Below, in pieces: positions 8,632 through 17,979 of a stretch of 27,350 bases of DNA. Source of the stretch: Prasinococcaceae sp. CCMP 1430. Taxonomy: Eukaryota > Prasinodermophyta > Palmophyllophyceae > Prasinococcales > Prasinococcaceae. The position numbers and the translations under genes were made by a program. The notes below the pieces were generated by a model. It made no database searches. It worked only from the letters and a program-made list of their open reading frames with translations, and was not told where the DNA came from. Within the stretch, counting starts at the first letter, position 1; the number at the start of each line of letters is the position of its first letter. The DNA lies in NCBI GenBank assembly GCA_013416795.1, contig RQSC01000015.1:748146-775495 (forward strand), read 5' to 3'.

Positions 8632-10349
8632 TCAGTCGTCGTCCTCCTCCTCGGGGCTCAGGAGCCCCGCCTCCTCGAGCACCGTCTGGAAGGCCTCCTC
8701 ATCGTCGTACTTGACACTCGGGATGGGGTGCGAGTAGTGCGCGGCAATCTTGTCGACGATCTCCTGCTCGGCGCTTCCGGTGACAAGGTTGAACGCCGCG
8801 CCCTTGTTGCCGAAGCGGCCAGAGCGCCCGATGCGGTGCATGTACTGCGGGTCGCACGAACGCCAGCACGCGGGGTCAGCGCGCGCACGAGAGAGCGGCG
8901 TGGCGGACGACCGGGCGGGCGCGGGCAGCGCGCGGGCGATGGGCGCGGGCGGCTCGATCGCGCGGGGCAGCAGCGACGCACGGTTTCGTAGGCGGGCGTG
9001 GTGCTGTCCCTCTCCGTGGGCGCGTCGTAGTTGACCACCAGCGTGACGGTGCTCTGGTCGAAGCCGCGCGACAGGACGTCCGTGACCACGAGGATCTTGG
9101 TCTTGCCCTCTCTGAACTCGTCGATGACGCGGTCGCGATCCTCGTGCTCCATGCCGCCCTGCAGGCTCGTGCACTTGTGCCCGATGTCGTCCAGCGCCTT
9201 GTGCAGCGCCGTCGCGCGTTCGCGCGTGCGGCAGAAGACGATCGCCTGCCCGAGCTTGTCGCACCAAGAGAGGATGCGCTCGCGCAGCACGGTGGTCTTG
9301 TCCTGCGACGTCGGGCACTGCACCTGGTACTGCTTGATCACGTCGAGCGACAGCTTCTCGCGCGGCAGCACCACCTGGTTGACCGGCGGCGGCACCACCC
9401 GCTGGCAGAACTTCATCACGCTCTCCGAGAAGGTGGCCGAGAACAGCAGCACCTGCACGTGGCCATTGACGCGCGCGGTGGCCGTCTGGATGGTCTTGAA
9501 CAGGCGCATCGAGTCGTCGGCGAAGCCGTCCCTGCTCAGCATCTGGTCGGCCTCGTCGAACACGAGGATCTTGATGCCCGACACGTTCAGCTGCTGGAAG
9601 CGGCCCGGCTTCATCCAGTTCTTGAGCGTGCCCGGCGTGCCGATCACCACCTGCGCGTCGATGGCGGGGCCCTTCAGCGGGCGCGCCTCGCCCGTGGTGG
9701 TGCATTTCAAGCCGGTGTACTTCCCCATTTTCTCCAGCACGCGTTTGTTCTGCAACACGAGCTCGCGCGTCGGGCAGACGCACAGCGCCTGCGGCTGCGC
9801 GACGGACGGGTCGCACCGCGAGAGCATGCCGAGGGTGAAGCAGGTGGTCTTGCCGCTGCCGTTGTGCGCCTGTGCGATGAGGTTGGTGTTGGGCGGCTGG
9901 ATGATCATGGGCAGCGTCTCGGCCTGGATCTTCGACGGTTTCTCGAACTTCATCTCCGCGTACAGCCCCTTGAGCAGCTCCGCGCTCAGACCGAGCTCAT
10001 CGAAGCTCTTGGCAGCGGTGTAGATGCCATCCTGCACCTTCACCTCCAGCTTGACTTCTGCTGCCTCGGCCTCGGGGTCGAGCCCCTTCGCGGGGATCCC
10101 CACGCCGTCCGCCGCCGAGTCCTGCACGCCGTCCTCGAGCTCGCCCTCCTTGGGCGCGACCGACGCGCCCGCGAGCGTGTCAGCGACGGCGTCGGCGGCA
10201 GCTCCCGCCGCCGATCCGGCACCCGCATCGTCGGACCCCTGATCGCCGCCGCTCGCGACTCCTTCGAAGCCCGGCGGCGCCGCCGGCGCCGCCTCCTCGC
10301 TGTCCGAGTCGGACGCGGCGAGGTCGAGACGCGGCGCGTCGAACGGCAT
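8632..10349 (-). CDS. DEAD-box ATP-dependent RNA helicase, Dbp5/DDX19/LOS4 type
   Basis: mRNA export helicase of the cytoplasmic face of the nuclear pore. Two exons: 10349-8982 and 8844-8632, giving 526 aa. The intron 8845-8981 (137 bp, GTGCGT...CGCAG) is phase 0; joining gives PAYET-YMHRIGRSGRFG, restoring motif VI. The N-terminus (about residues 1-110) is acidic and disordered, starting MPFDAPRLDLAASDSDSEE. Motifs in order: SFDELGLS and KIQAETLP (Q region), AHNGSGKTT (I), PTRELVLQ (Ia), GTPGTLKNW (Ib), VFDEADQM (II), LLFSATF (III), AIVFCRTRE (IV), TDVLSRGFDQSTV (V), HRIGRSGRFG (VI). AHNGSGKTTCF in motif I is the form seen in plant LOS4. The C-terminus EEEDDD is acidic. The frame stays open upstream of the chosen ATG, but that part is low complexity and contains a long T run. 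Confidence 0.93.
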
Positions 10350-11126
10350 CGCCGCGCGTTTGCGCCCTCCCCTTCTTGCCCCGCCCTTCCCTCGGCGGCA
10401 GCCCCTGTGAGGCCCACGATCCGCGCCGGCCGGGCGCGCGCGGCGGCGACGCCACGGAGGGCTGCGGGCGGGCGGCGGCGGCGGCGGCCGGTCCGTGCTG
10501 GTCGAGCGGTGTGGCGCACACACGCGCACGCACCGCGCGTCTCTCGCTGCCGCTGCCCGCCTCCGCACGTGATGGCAAAAAAAAAAAAAAATGTCACGAC
10601 CCGCGCGGCCGTCCGGATCCGGATCCCATTCAACGCGCGCCCGCGCCCTCGCCGGCCGCGCAAACATCATTTTGAATGAAAACGAGCTGCATGTATACTC
10701 TCCCGTGGGGTGTATTCATCTGACGGATTGGGATTCGACTGGCGCGAGTGCGTTCGAATTTTAATTAACCCTACCTCAAATCACCGACCGGGCCAACCGA
10801 ACCCCAAACCCTACGCCGCGCCCGCCGATCGCGCGCGCGCCGGCGGCTGCGCATTACAAACGCAGTGGAGTCGCAGCAGCGCGGAGCGGAGCGGAGGAAG
10901 CTGCCGGTCCTTTTGCCGAGGCCGCTCCTTTTTTTTTTTTTGGACGGATTTGCGCGCGCTTTTTTTTTGTAGCGCCCGCGCGGCCGCGGGGTGCTCCCCC
11001 GTCTCGCGCGGGATGAGGCGCCTGGCGCGTTCCCCAAGCGGTCGTGCGCGCGCGGCGCAGCGCACGCGCGCCACTGCGTGCCCTCACCATCCCCACCACC
11101 GCAGGCACGCTCGCTGCCTCCTCGCA
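10350..11126. promoter_or_regulatory. Divergent promoter region, helicase / unknown gene, with poly-T tracts and telobox-like motif
   Basis: Intergenic span between head-to-head genes. A homopolymer of 15 A at 10577-10591 (T on the helicase sense strand) and T runs at 10929-10941 and 10960-10968 (sense for the plus gene) lie 150-240 bp upstream of the respective start codons. The AT-richest DNA is at 10670-10790. AAACCCTA, the plant telo-box core, occurs at about 10804-10811, and AACCCTA also at about 10766-10772. No TATA box is evident. Confidence 0.4.
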
Positions 11127-13890
11127 ATGGACGAGGGGGCACGCGGGGCGGCGACGGCGGCCGCCGCGGTCGGCAGCGGGGCGACGCGCTTGCCCCCCGC
11201 CACACACACACAGACTTCCCGGGCCGTCCTCCATCCAGCGGTGGAGGCGATCGCACGGTGCCGCTCCTGCGCCGCGTCGCTGCCCGCAGACGGCGCGATG
11301 CGAGCTGCTGCTGACCTGTGCGTGCGACACCGCCCGCCCCCTACCCACTCGCGCCGGCCTCACCCCGCCGCGCCTCGGATCCGATCCGATCCGATCCGAT
11401 CCGATCCATCCGCGCCGGCGATGCAGGAGGTGGCGCGCGGCGGCGGCGGCGGCGGCGGCGCGACGCGGCGCCAGCACAGCCGAGGCGGCTGCCGTGCTGC
11501 AGCGCGACAATGCGGCATGCGTCGTGCTCTTTGCCGAGGCGAACGGAGAGGAATCGGAGCTGCGCGTGCAGCAGGCCATCCCGATAGCGTCGCACGCGCT
11601 GCTGCTGGCATCGCCGTCGGGACCCACCCCCTTGCAGCTCGACGCCGACGTTGACGGAGTGCACGTGAGCCTCGACGTTGCAAGCACGGCCGGCGCGGCG
11701 GCGCTCGAGGGCGGCCTTGCGCTCGCGGCACGCGTAGCCGCCCAAAATGAGCGCAAACCGCTGCGGCGGATGGCCGCGGCCCGGCTCGCCGTGGACGTGC
11801 GCTCTCTCGGCAGCGGCGGTGCAGGGCTGGGGAGCGGGTCTACCGTCGGCGCGTGCAGGCGCGCGTCGACGCTTATGGACCTGGCGATAGCGGATGGAAG
11901 CCGCTGTGCTGTGGCAGACGCAAGGTTGAGCCTGCTGCTAGGCCCACCCGCCGTGCGCGCGGGTGCGCTGCTTGGCGTGGTCGACACGCTGTCACAAGGC
12001 TCGCGAGCCCCGTTCGCCGCGCGGCGGCGCGCAGCAGCGATGCTCGCCGCCGCCGCGCTGTGGCCGCTTCCCGCTGATGCGGCGCTGTGCGGTGGTGATA
12101 TGGAGGACCGAGCGAGGGTAGCAGTGGGGGCGCTACGGCGCTTCGCCTCGCGCGAGGAGTCGCAGGATGCCGAAGCGGCTCTGAGCGAGTACCTATACGC
12201 CGAAGCAGCGCAGCGCAGCGCTGGGCGGATGGCAGCCTCGGCCTCGGCCGCAGTGCGCCTTTCACCACAGCGCCACGCGCTCTCCGATGGGCTCCTGAGC
12301 GGTTCAGGAGCGCTGCAGGCGCCTGAAAGCGACATGCGAACGCCCGCTGCGAGCGCACCGGCGCCACGCACGGGCGCCGCTGATGTGCGCATCAGCGGAT
12401 CCAGCTCTTCAGCGAACTCAGCACCTCAGCGAATCATGCACGCGCTGCCAACAGTGCCCAAGGGGTCGACGCAGTCTGAGCGGGGCTCGCGAACGCCGGA
12501 GAGCAAATCACCAGCCCCCGCAGCCGCGGCTGTGCCACCGGGCTCTAGCTCGTCGCCGCCAACGATGTCGCCATCAGCTGCGGTAGCGGCGGCGACCCTC
12601 GGCGCGCTCGCCGGCGGCGGAGTAGCTGAGACAATGGCCGCAGTGGGCTCCCCTGCACGTACTCCGTCGCGCGTCGAGTCGGCTGTCAGAGGCGAAAGAT
12701 CAGCCGGCCAGCGCTACAGTGGTGTGAGTGCGAAGAGGACCTCGCACGCTGCCGACGAAAGCGACAGCAACTTCGCGCAGGCTTTGACAACGGAGACACC
12801 ACCGCCGCGGCGCCAGGAGGGGGACGAAGGTGAGGGGCCACACGCAGATGAACGCACATCGCTCTCCAAGCAGCCCTGGGAGGCATCGCTGGAGGATGCA
12901 CAGTCGGGAGCTGGTTCGGCCAGCGGGTCAGTGCAGCGTGAGCCCCGGGCGAGCACGCCGCCACGTGCGCCGTCGCCGAGCCAGGACGTCGACCGAGCTG
13001 CCTCTTCCGCAGCTGCCTCCGCGTCGACAATAGAAGCACCTTCCTCGCCCATTGCTCTTTCACCTGCGAAGGAGCTCGCTACAAGACTGCGAGCCGCCGC
13101 GCTCGCCGAGAGCTCTAGTCCGCCACAGTGGACCTCACCGAGAGCCGAAGGGGGCACAGATTCGCCCGCCCATGAATCTCCTGCGAGGAGCCTCGCTGCA
13201 AGGTTGCGGGCCGCCGCCGTCGCCGGGAGCTCCACCCCGCTGTCGCCGACCTCGCCGAGAATTCAACGGGACACCCACTCGCAGGGGCACTCGCAGGCGC
13301 AGCATCCCTCATCCCAGAACGCGCTGGCGGACCTCGTGGACGAGCAGCTCGCGCTCTCGCGCCAGCGCTTCGAGGGCGCCGTCGCGATGGCGCGTGAGTA
13401 CGCGGGCGCCGTTCATACCCTGAGGGCGCTCGCCCCCACCGCCGAGCTCGCCCTGACCATGTCCAAGAGCGTCGACGAGGGGGCGCAGCTACTGCGCGAA
13501 CAGGAGCAGCAACAGCATCGGCGCCGACAGCATGGGCGCGCGAGGAAGCACCAGCCCGCGCGGCAGCCGGCGCCCGTTCCGCACGTGCGCCTGAGCCTGC
13601 AGGACATCATGACGGAGGGTTTGCGCGCGAGCCCGCTGGCAAAGCGTCCAGACGTCGTGGTGGACAGCGCGCCGGATGCCGATCCGAAGCAGCCCGCCGG
13701 CGCGCCAGCAACCCGATCGTCCGAGCGCGAGTACACCAGCCCCGTCGCGAGGCAGCTCAAGGAGGCAGCAGATCGGCTGACCGCCATGCGGCTCGGCTAC
13801 AGTGCCTCGCCGCGCGCGCCGCGAGCGGCCGCATCAGCAGGCTCGCTTGGGGGGGGACAAGAGGCTCTCGCTCCAGCTCTATCTGGGTAG
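11127..13890 (+). CDS. Unrecognised Ala/Ser/Pro-rich protein with internal repeat and C-terminal helices
   Basis: Function not recognised. The main exon is open from before 11475 to the stop at 13888. I propose a first exon 11127-11317 (MDEGARGAATAAAAVGSGAT...) and a 157-bp intron 11318-11474 (GTGCGT...CCAG, phase 2), giving about 868 aa; the ATG has purine at -3 and G at +4. Residues about 65-320 have alternating hydrophobic and Ala-rich segments and look folded (ACVVLFAEANGEESELRVQQ, LLLGPPAVRAGALLGVVDTL). The middle is disordered, rich in Ser, Pro and charged residues. At nt 13060-13250 two similar units occur: LSPAKELATRLRAAALAESS and ESPARSLAARLRAAAVAGSS, each followed by a TSPR box. The C-terminal part (NALADLVDEQLALSRQRFEG onward) is helical, with a Gln/Arg/His-rich basic patch (EQQQHRRRQHGRARKH). 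There is no signal peptide. It could be a cytoskeletal, centrosomal or nuclear scaffold; nothing decides between these. Confidence 0.6.
11377..11407. repeat. Pentanucleotide microsatellite (CCGAT)n
   Basis: GGATC followed by five CCGAT-type units in perfect phase, inside the proposed first intron of the unknown gene. A (GGC)n tract follows at about 11436-11461 in the same intron. Confidence 0.85.
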
Positions 13891-13962
13891 GAGGAGCTCG
13901 AAGCCTCGTAATGATCTGAGACGTAACGTTGTGTACAAATGTGTGCGTGGCGCGTATCACTC

Positions 13963-15025
13963 TCACTCTGGTGGCTTGTAGGACGCCAGTGGCGACTCAC
14001 CGGGAGTCTCCTCTGGCATGCGCGTGCGCTGCGGCTGGAAGCCGTCGCCCATCAGCGCCTTGGTAGGGTCGCGCAAGAATTGGTTCTCGGCATCCTCAGA
14101 GTGGTAGATGCAGCTGACCTCTGGCGAATCGTTGATATCACCCACTGCGCCGAGCGCGCGCGCACACACATGACGGGTGGAGGGCGGGGAGGCGAGTAAT
14201 AGGTCAGTGGCAGCAACGCCAAACGCAGATGCGTATTGAGAGCGGGGGACTCGGCTTGATCGTGGGCGGCGCTGGCGCATGCTGAGCGCGAGCGACACAC
14301 CGAAGCCGAACGTCGACTTGGTCTGCTGACACTGCGACACCTCCCTGTTCGTGAGCAGGTCCCTCTTCTCCAGCACGCGCCAATTGCTCGGCCGCATGAC
14401 GCAGCCGGGCTTGACCTCGGGCTGGCTGATGTACACGTTGAAGGGGTTGAGCGAGAGGAAGACGCGCGTGTCCATCACCATGGCGGAGTATCCGTTCTCC
14501 AAGCAAATGTCACGGTTGGGCGCCATTTGATCGACGACTTCGCGCGTCGCGATGTTGTTCGGGTCGATGTTGATGGCCGAGTCGACGCTCACGCCCGCGC
14601 CAATGCCGAAGAGGAAGGCTGCCGCGATGGTCGGAAACATCGACTTCGCGCCCGGAGGCGGGGGCGGCCTGCCACCGCTGCCGCCGCCACCCATCCCACC
14701 GCCGCCGCCGCCGCCCGGTCCGCCGAACCGCGGGGGTGCTATGCCTCCTCCGTCGTCCCACCGCGACTGCTGCTGTTGCTGCTCCTGCTGCGGGCGCGGC
14801 GGCGGCGCTCCGGACCGCGCCGCCGCCACGTCGCCATATCGGCGCGAGGAGCTCTCGAGCTCGCTCTCCCGCGTGGCGAAGTAGCTCTCCCCACCGCTCG
14901 AGCCTGCGGCGTCGCCCTCGCCCTCGCCGTAGCCCCAATCACCGCCGCCGCCGCCGCCGCGCCTTCGCCTTCGCCGCGCGTCGCCCTCGCCGTTGCGGCC
15001 CCTCGCGCGCGCCCTCGCGCTCGCC
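13963..15025 (-). CDS. DUF3172 family membrane-anchored protein, plastid type (5' end in gap)
   Basis: Family found in cyanobacteria and algal plastids, function unknown. Two exons are visible, 14301-15025 and 13963-14144, with intron 14145-14300 (GTGTGT...GCAG, 156 bp, phase 1). Splicing restores TFGFVGDINDSPEVSCIY, the conserved family block. The visible N-terminus is a Gly/Arg/Pro/Gln-rich disordered linker, then one hydrophobic helix (MFPTIAAAFLFGIGAGVSV), then the domain: ATREVVDQMAPNRDICLENG, SAMVMDTRVFLSLNPFNVYI, SQPEVKPGCVMRPSNWRVL and CIYHSEDAENQFLRDPTK. Cys residues at DICLENG, PGCVMR, SQCQQ and SCIYH are candidates for disulfides. No initiator Met occurs between the domain and the N gap, so the start and any plastid targeting sequence lie in or beyond 15026-15225. 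It is transcribed away from the bromodomain gene on the other side of the gap. Confidence 0.85.
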
Positions 15026-15225
15026 NNNNNNNNNNNNNNNNNNNNNNNNNNNNNNNNNNNNNNNNNNNNNNNNNNNNNNNNNNNNNNNNNNNNNNNNNNN
15101 NNNNNNNNNNNNNNNNNNNNNNNNNNNNNNNNNNNNNNNNNNNNNNNNNNNNNNNNNNNNNNNNNNNNNNNNNNNNNNNNNNNNNNNNNNNNNNNNNNNN
15201 NNNNNNNNNNNNNNNNNNNNNNNNN
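15026..15225. other. Assembly gap of exactly 200 N
   Basis: 200 consecutive unknown bases. The round size suggests a placeholder, so the true gap length is unknown. It removes the 5' ends of both the DUF3172 gene (minus) and the bromodomain gene (plus), together with their shared promoter. Confidence 0.99.
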
Positions 15226-16156
15226 CGCGGCTTCCGCGCGCGCGGCGACGTCGGCGCGCGCCGCTGCGTGCCCGCTGTCCGCCGCGCTGCCCACGTGGGA
15301 CGACGACCGCAGGAAGCGCGAGGGCGACGCGCGGAGGCGCATGGGCGACATTCTGAAGGCGTGCCTCGGCGTGGTGCGCGCGCTGCTCACGCACCGGTGG
15401 GCGTGGCCCTTCGCCAAGCCTGTGGACGCCGCCACGCTCGGGCTGGCGGACTACTACAAGGTGATCACGCGGCCGATGGACCTCGGCACGGTGAAGACGC
15501 GCCTCGACAAGGCCATCTACACGCACCCCGCGCAGGTGCTGTCAGACATGCGGCTGGTGTTTGAGAACGCGCGCGCGTACAACGCGCCGCGCTCGGACGT
15601 GTGGGTGATGGCCGGCACGATGGCGGAGCGGCTGGAGGAGCGCTGGGAGGCGCTCGTGGAGCCCAAGCTCGCCGAGGAGCGCGCGCGCGTGCGCGCGGAG
15701 GAGGAGGCGGAGGAGCTCGCGGCGGCGCTGGCGAAGGACAGAGGCGAGGCCGCCGCGGCGGAGCGGCGCTACGCCGCGCTGGCACGCACGCTCACCGCCG
15801 TGGACCGCGCGCTGGCGGGCATCCGCTCGGAGGCGCGCTTCGCCGCGGGCGCGCGGCCGAGCAAGGAGGAGCGCGCGGAGCTCAAGGCGGCGCTGCAGGC
15901 GCTCGGGCCGGAGTGGGAGGCGGCGGGCGCAGCGTGCCCCCGCGCGGTGCGGCGGGGACCGCACCAGCGGCATTGGCCGCGCGGCATCCTCCCCGCCCGC
16001 GGCCGCCGACACGACGGGCGCTCGGACGTTCATCTCGGGGCCGGCGGAGACCAAGGGCGACGAGAGCGACGAGGAGGACTCGTCGCACGAGCGCGTGCCC
16101 GCCAAGCGGCCGGTCTCCAACACGGCGGCGGCTGCGGCCGCGGCGCCGCTGCTTGA
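15226..16156 (+). CDS. BET/GTE-type bromodomain protein (5' end in gap; 3' frame uncertain)
   Basis: Nuclear acetyl-lysine reader. The bromodomain occupies nt about 15330-15640: ILKACLGVVRALLTHRWAWP, FAKPVDAATLGLADYYKVIT, RPMDLGTVKTRL and MRLVFENARAYNAPRSDVWV. The WAWPF/PVD pattern and the Asn of RAYN that binds acetyl-lysine match plant GTE and animal BET proteins. A Glu/Arg/Ala-rich coiled-coil region follows (15640-15830). SKEERAELKAALQALGPEW near 15860-15915 looks like the first helix of a BET NET domain, but the rest of NET is not found. In the native frame the protein ends at 16156 after a stretch with poor coding character. From about 16015 the coding signature switches to the +1 frame (acidic ETKGDESDEEDSSHE), which runs open into the threonine deaminase. 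Either a single-base error near the five-C run at 15937-15941, a very short intron or missing sequence would explain this. Confidence 0.8.
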
Positions 16157-16304
16157 GGCCGGGGCCGCGTCACAACCGCTGCTGCAGGTGGCGCCCTCGG
16201 ACCTGCAGCTCCCCCCTGGGGCCGTGTCGGGCGTCCGCGGCGGGGGCGTGATCGTTGGCGCGGCAACGGCGGACGGGGCGGGCCTCGACCCGTCGCTGAG
16301 CGGC

Positions 16305-17852
16305 ATGGGCTACCTCAAGCGCATCCTGACAAGCCGCGTGTATGAGGCGGCGGTCGAGACGCCCATGATAGTGATGGAGCAGCTCAGCGACCGCGTGGGC
16401 AACAAAGTCCTGCTCAAGCGCGAGGACCTGCAGCCCGTCAAGAGCTTCAAGCTGCGCGGCGCCTACAACCGCATGGCTGAGCTCACGGAGGAGGAGCTCG
16501 CGCGCGGCGTCATCTGCTCGTCGGCGGGCAACCACGCGCAGGGCGTTGCGTACAGCGCACAGCAGCTTGGGGCGGACGCCGTCATCGCCATGCCGGTCAC
16601 CACTCCGCGCATCAAGGTGGATTCCGTCAAGCGCCTCGGCGGCACCGTCGCGCTCGTTGGCGACACGTACGACGCCACGCAGGCGTACGCGATGCAGCGC
16701 GCGAGGGACGAGGGGCGCATCTTCATTCCCCCGTTCGACGACCCGGCCGTCATCGCCGGCCAGGGAACCACGGGCATCGAGATCCTGCGCGACGTTGGTA
16801 AGCTCCTCGGCCGCGGCGAGGTACCGCACGCGGTCTTCGTGCCGGTGGGTGGAGGTGGACTGATCGCGGGCATCGCGTCGTACATCAAGCGTCTCGCCCC
16901 AGAGGTGCGCATCATCGGTGTGGAGCCGGCAGGCGCCAACGCCATGGCGCAGAGCCTGCAGCGCGGCCGGCTGGTGGAGCTTTCGAAGGTGGACCCGTTT
17001 GCCGACGGCGTGGCGGTGCGCAAGGTGGGCGCAGAGTGCTTCCGGATCTGCCAGGAGCTGCTCGACGGCGTGGTCCTCGTGGGCAACAACGAGATCTCGG
17101 CGGCCATCAAGGACGTCTTCACCGAGACCCGCTCGATCCTCGAGCCCGCGGGCGCTCTCTCTCTGGCGGGCGCCAAGGCCTACCTGGAGTACCACGACAT
17201 GGAGGGCGAGGCGGTCGTAGCCATTAGCTCGGGCGCCAACATGAATTTCAACCGGCTGCGCCAGGTGAGCGAGATGGCCGACGTGGGCAACCGCCGCGAG
17301 GCCGTGCTCGGAACGGTCATCCCGGAGGAGCGCGGCGCCTTCAAGAAGTTCGTGTCGATGCTGGGCGCGCTCAACATCACCGAATTCAAGTACCGCCAGG
17401 GCGCCTCGCAAGACGCGCGCGTCTTCTATCGTGTCAATTACTCGGGGGCGGACGTCATTGAGGAGCTTTGCGACCGGATGCGCACGGAGAACATGCCCAC
17501 GTACGACCTCACCGAGGACCAGATCACCGAGATGCACTTGAGCCAGATGATTGGCTCGTCGGCCACGGTTGCTAATGAGCGGGTGTTCACCTTCAACTTT
17601 CCGGAGCGGCCGGGGGCTCTTGCGCTGTTCCTGGACACGTTCTCGCCCAAGTGGAACATCACGACCTTCCACTACCGCGCCTCGGGCGAGGCCGCCGGGC
17701 GTGTGATGGTGGGCTTCGAGGTGTGCGACGACACGCGTGAGGAGTTCTTCGCGGCCGTTGACAAGCTGGGCTTCGACTACGAGGAGACCACGGACAATCT
17801 GACCTTCAGAATGTTCCTGCAGGCGAGCGGCACGTGGGATAGCGTCGCTTGA
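16305..17852 (+). CDS. ilvA: Threonine deaminase (threonine ammonia-lyase, biosynthetic)
   Basis: PLP enzyme that converts threonine to 2-oxobutanoate plus ammonia, the first committed step to isoleucine, plastidial in algae and plants. From ATG 16305 the protein is 515 aa, close to the E. coli enzyme (514 aa). The catalytic domain starts MGYLKRILTSRVYEAAVETP; KREDLQPVKSFKLRGAYN holds the Schiff-base Lys; SSAGNHAQGVAYSAQQLG binds substrate; VPVGGGGLIAGI is the PLP-phosphate loop; ILSGAN-type SSGANMNFNRLR closes the fold. Two ACT-like regulatory units follow: VIPEERGAFKKFVSMLGALN and FNFPERPGALALFLDTF, the sites of isoleucine/valine control in the long biosynthetic form. No transit peptide is visible after the ATG. 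The frame remains open upstream for more than 300 bp into the tail of the bromodomain gene, so the real N-terminus is uncertain. TGTAA at 17872 is 19 nt after the stop. Confidence 0.95.
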   Translation: MGYLKRILTSRVYEAAVETPMIVMEQLSDRVGNKVLLKREDLQPVKSFKLRGAYNRMAELTEEELARGVICSSAGNHAQGVAYSAQQLGADAVIAMPVTTPRIKVDSVKRLGGTVALVGDTYDATQAYAMQRARDEGRIFIPPFDDPAVIAGQGTTGIEILRDVGKLLGRGEVPHAVFVPVGGGGLIAGIASYIKRLAPEVRIIGVEPAGANAMAQSLQRGRLVELSKVDPFADGVAVRKVGAECFRICQELLDGVVLVGNNEISAAIKDVFTETRSILEPAGALSLAGAKAYLEYHDMEGEAVVAISSGANMNFNRLRQVSEMADVGNRREAVLGTVIPEERGAFKKFVSMLGALNITEFKYRQGASQDARVFYRVNYSGADVIEELCDRMRTENMPTYDLTEDQITEMHLSQMIGSSATVANERVFTFNFPERPGALALFLDTFSPKWNITTFHYRASGEAAGRVMVGFEVCDDTREEFFAAVDKLGFDYEETTDNLTFRMFLQASGTWDSVA

Positions 17853-17871
17853 GCCCCCCACACCGTGGGCT

Positions 17872-17876
17872 TGTAA
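17872..17876 (+). terminator. TGTAA signal after threonine deaminase
   Basis: Lies 19 nt past the stop codon, followed by a short AT-rich patch. It sits in the convergent gap between this gene and the MRG gene. Confidence 0.4.
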
Positions 17877-17979
17877 TATGCAAACGACATCTTGAGCACT
17901 ACCTGCAGCCGATGCCACGCGCGCGCGCATGCCGGTGCCGGACAGATGCAACGAGCACGCCATACAAGGAAACTTTAGC

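Noticed and set aside
9144-10679. Plus-strand 511-codon open frame opposite the helicase
   Set aside because: Antisense shadow of a confident DEAD-box gene.
11377-11460. CRISPR-like or regulatory array at the pentanucleotide repeat
   Set aside because: Units are 5 bp without spacers; this is a simple microsatellite in a probable intron.
16305-17852. Serine/threonine deaminase of catabolic type or threonine synthase
   Set aside because: The long C-terminal double ACT-like region and overall match to biosynthetic IlvA favour threonine deaminase of isoleucine synthesis.
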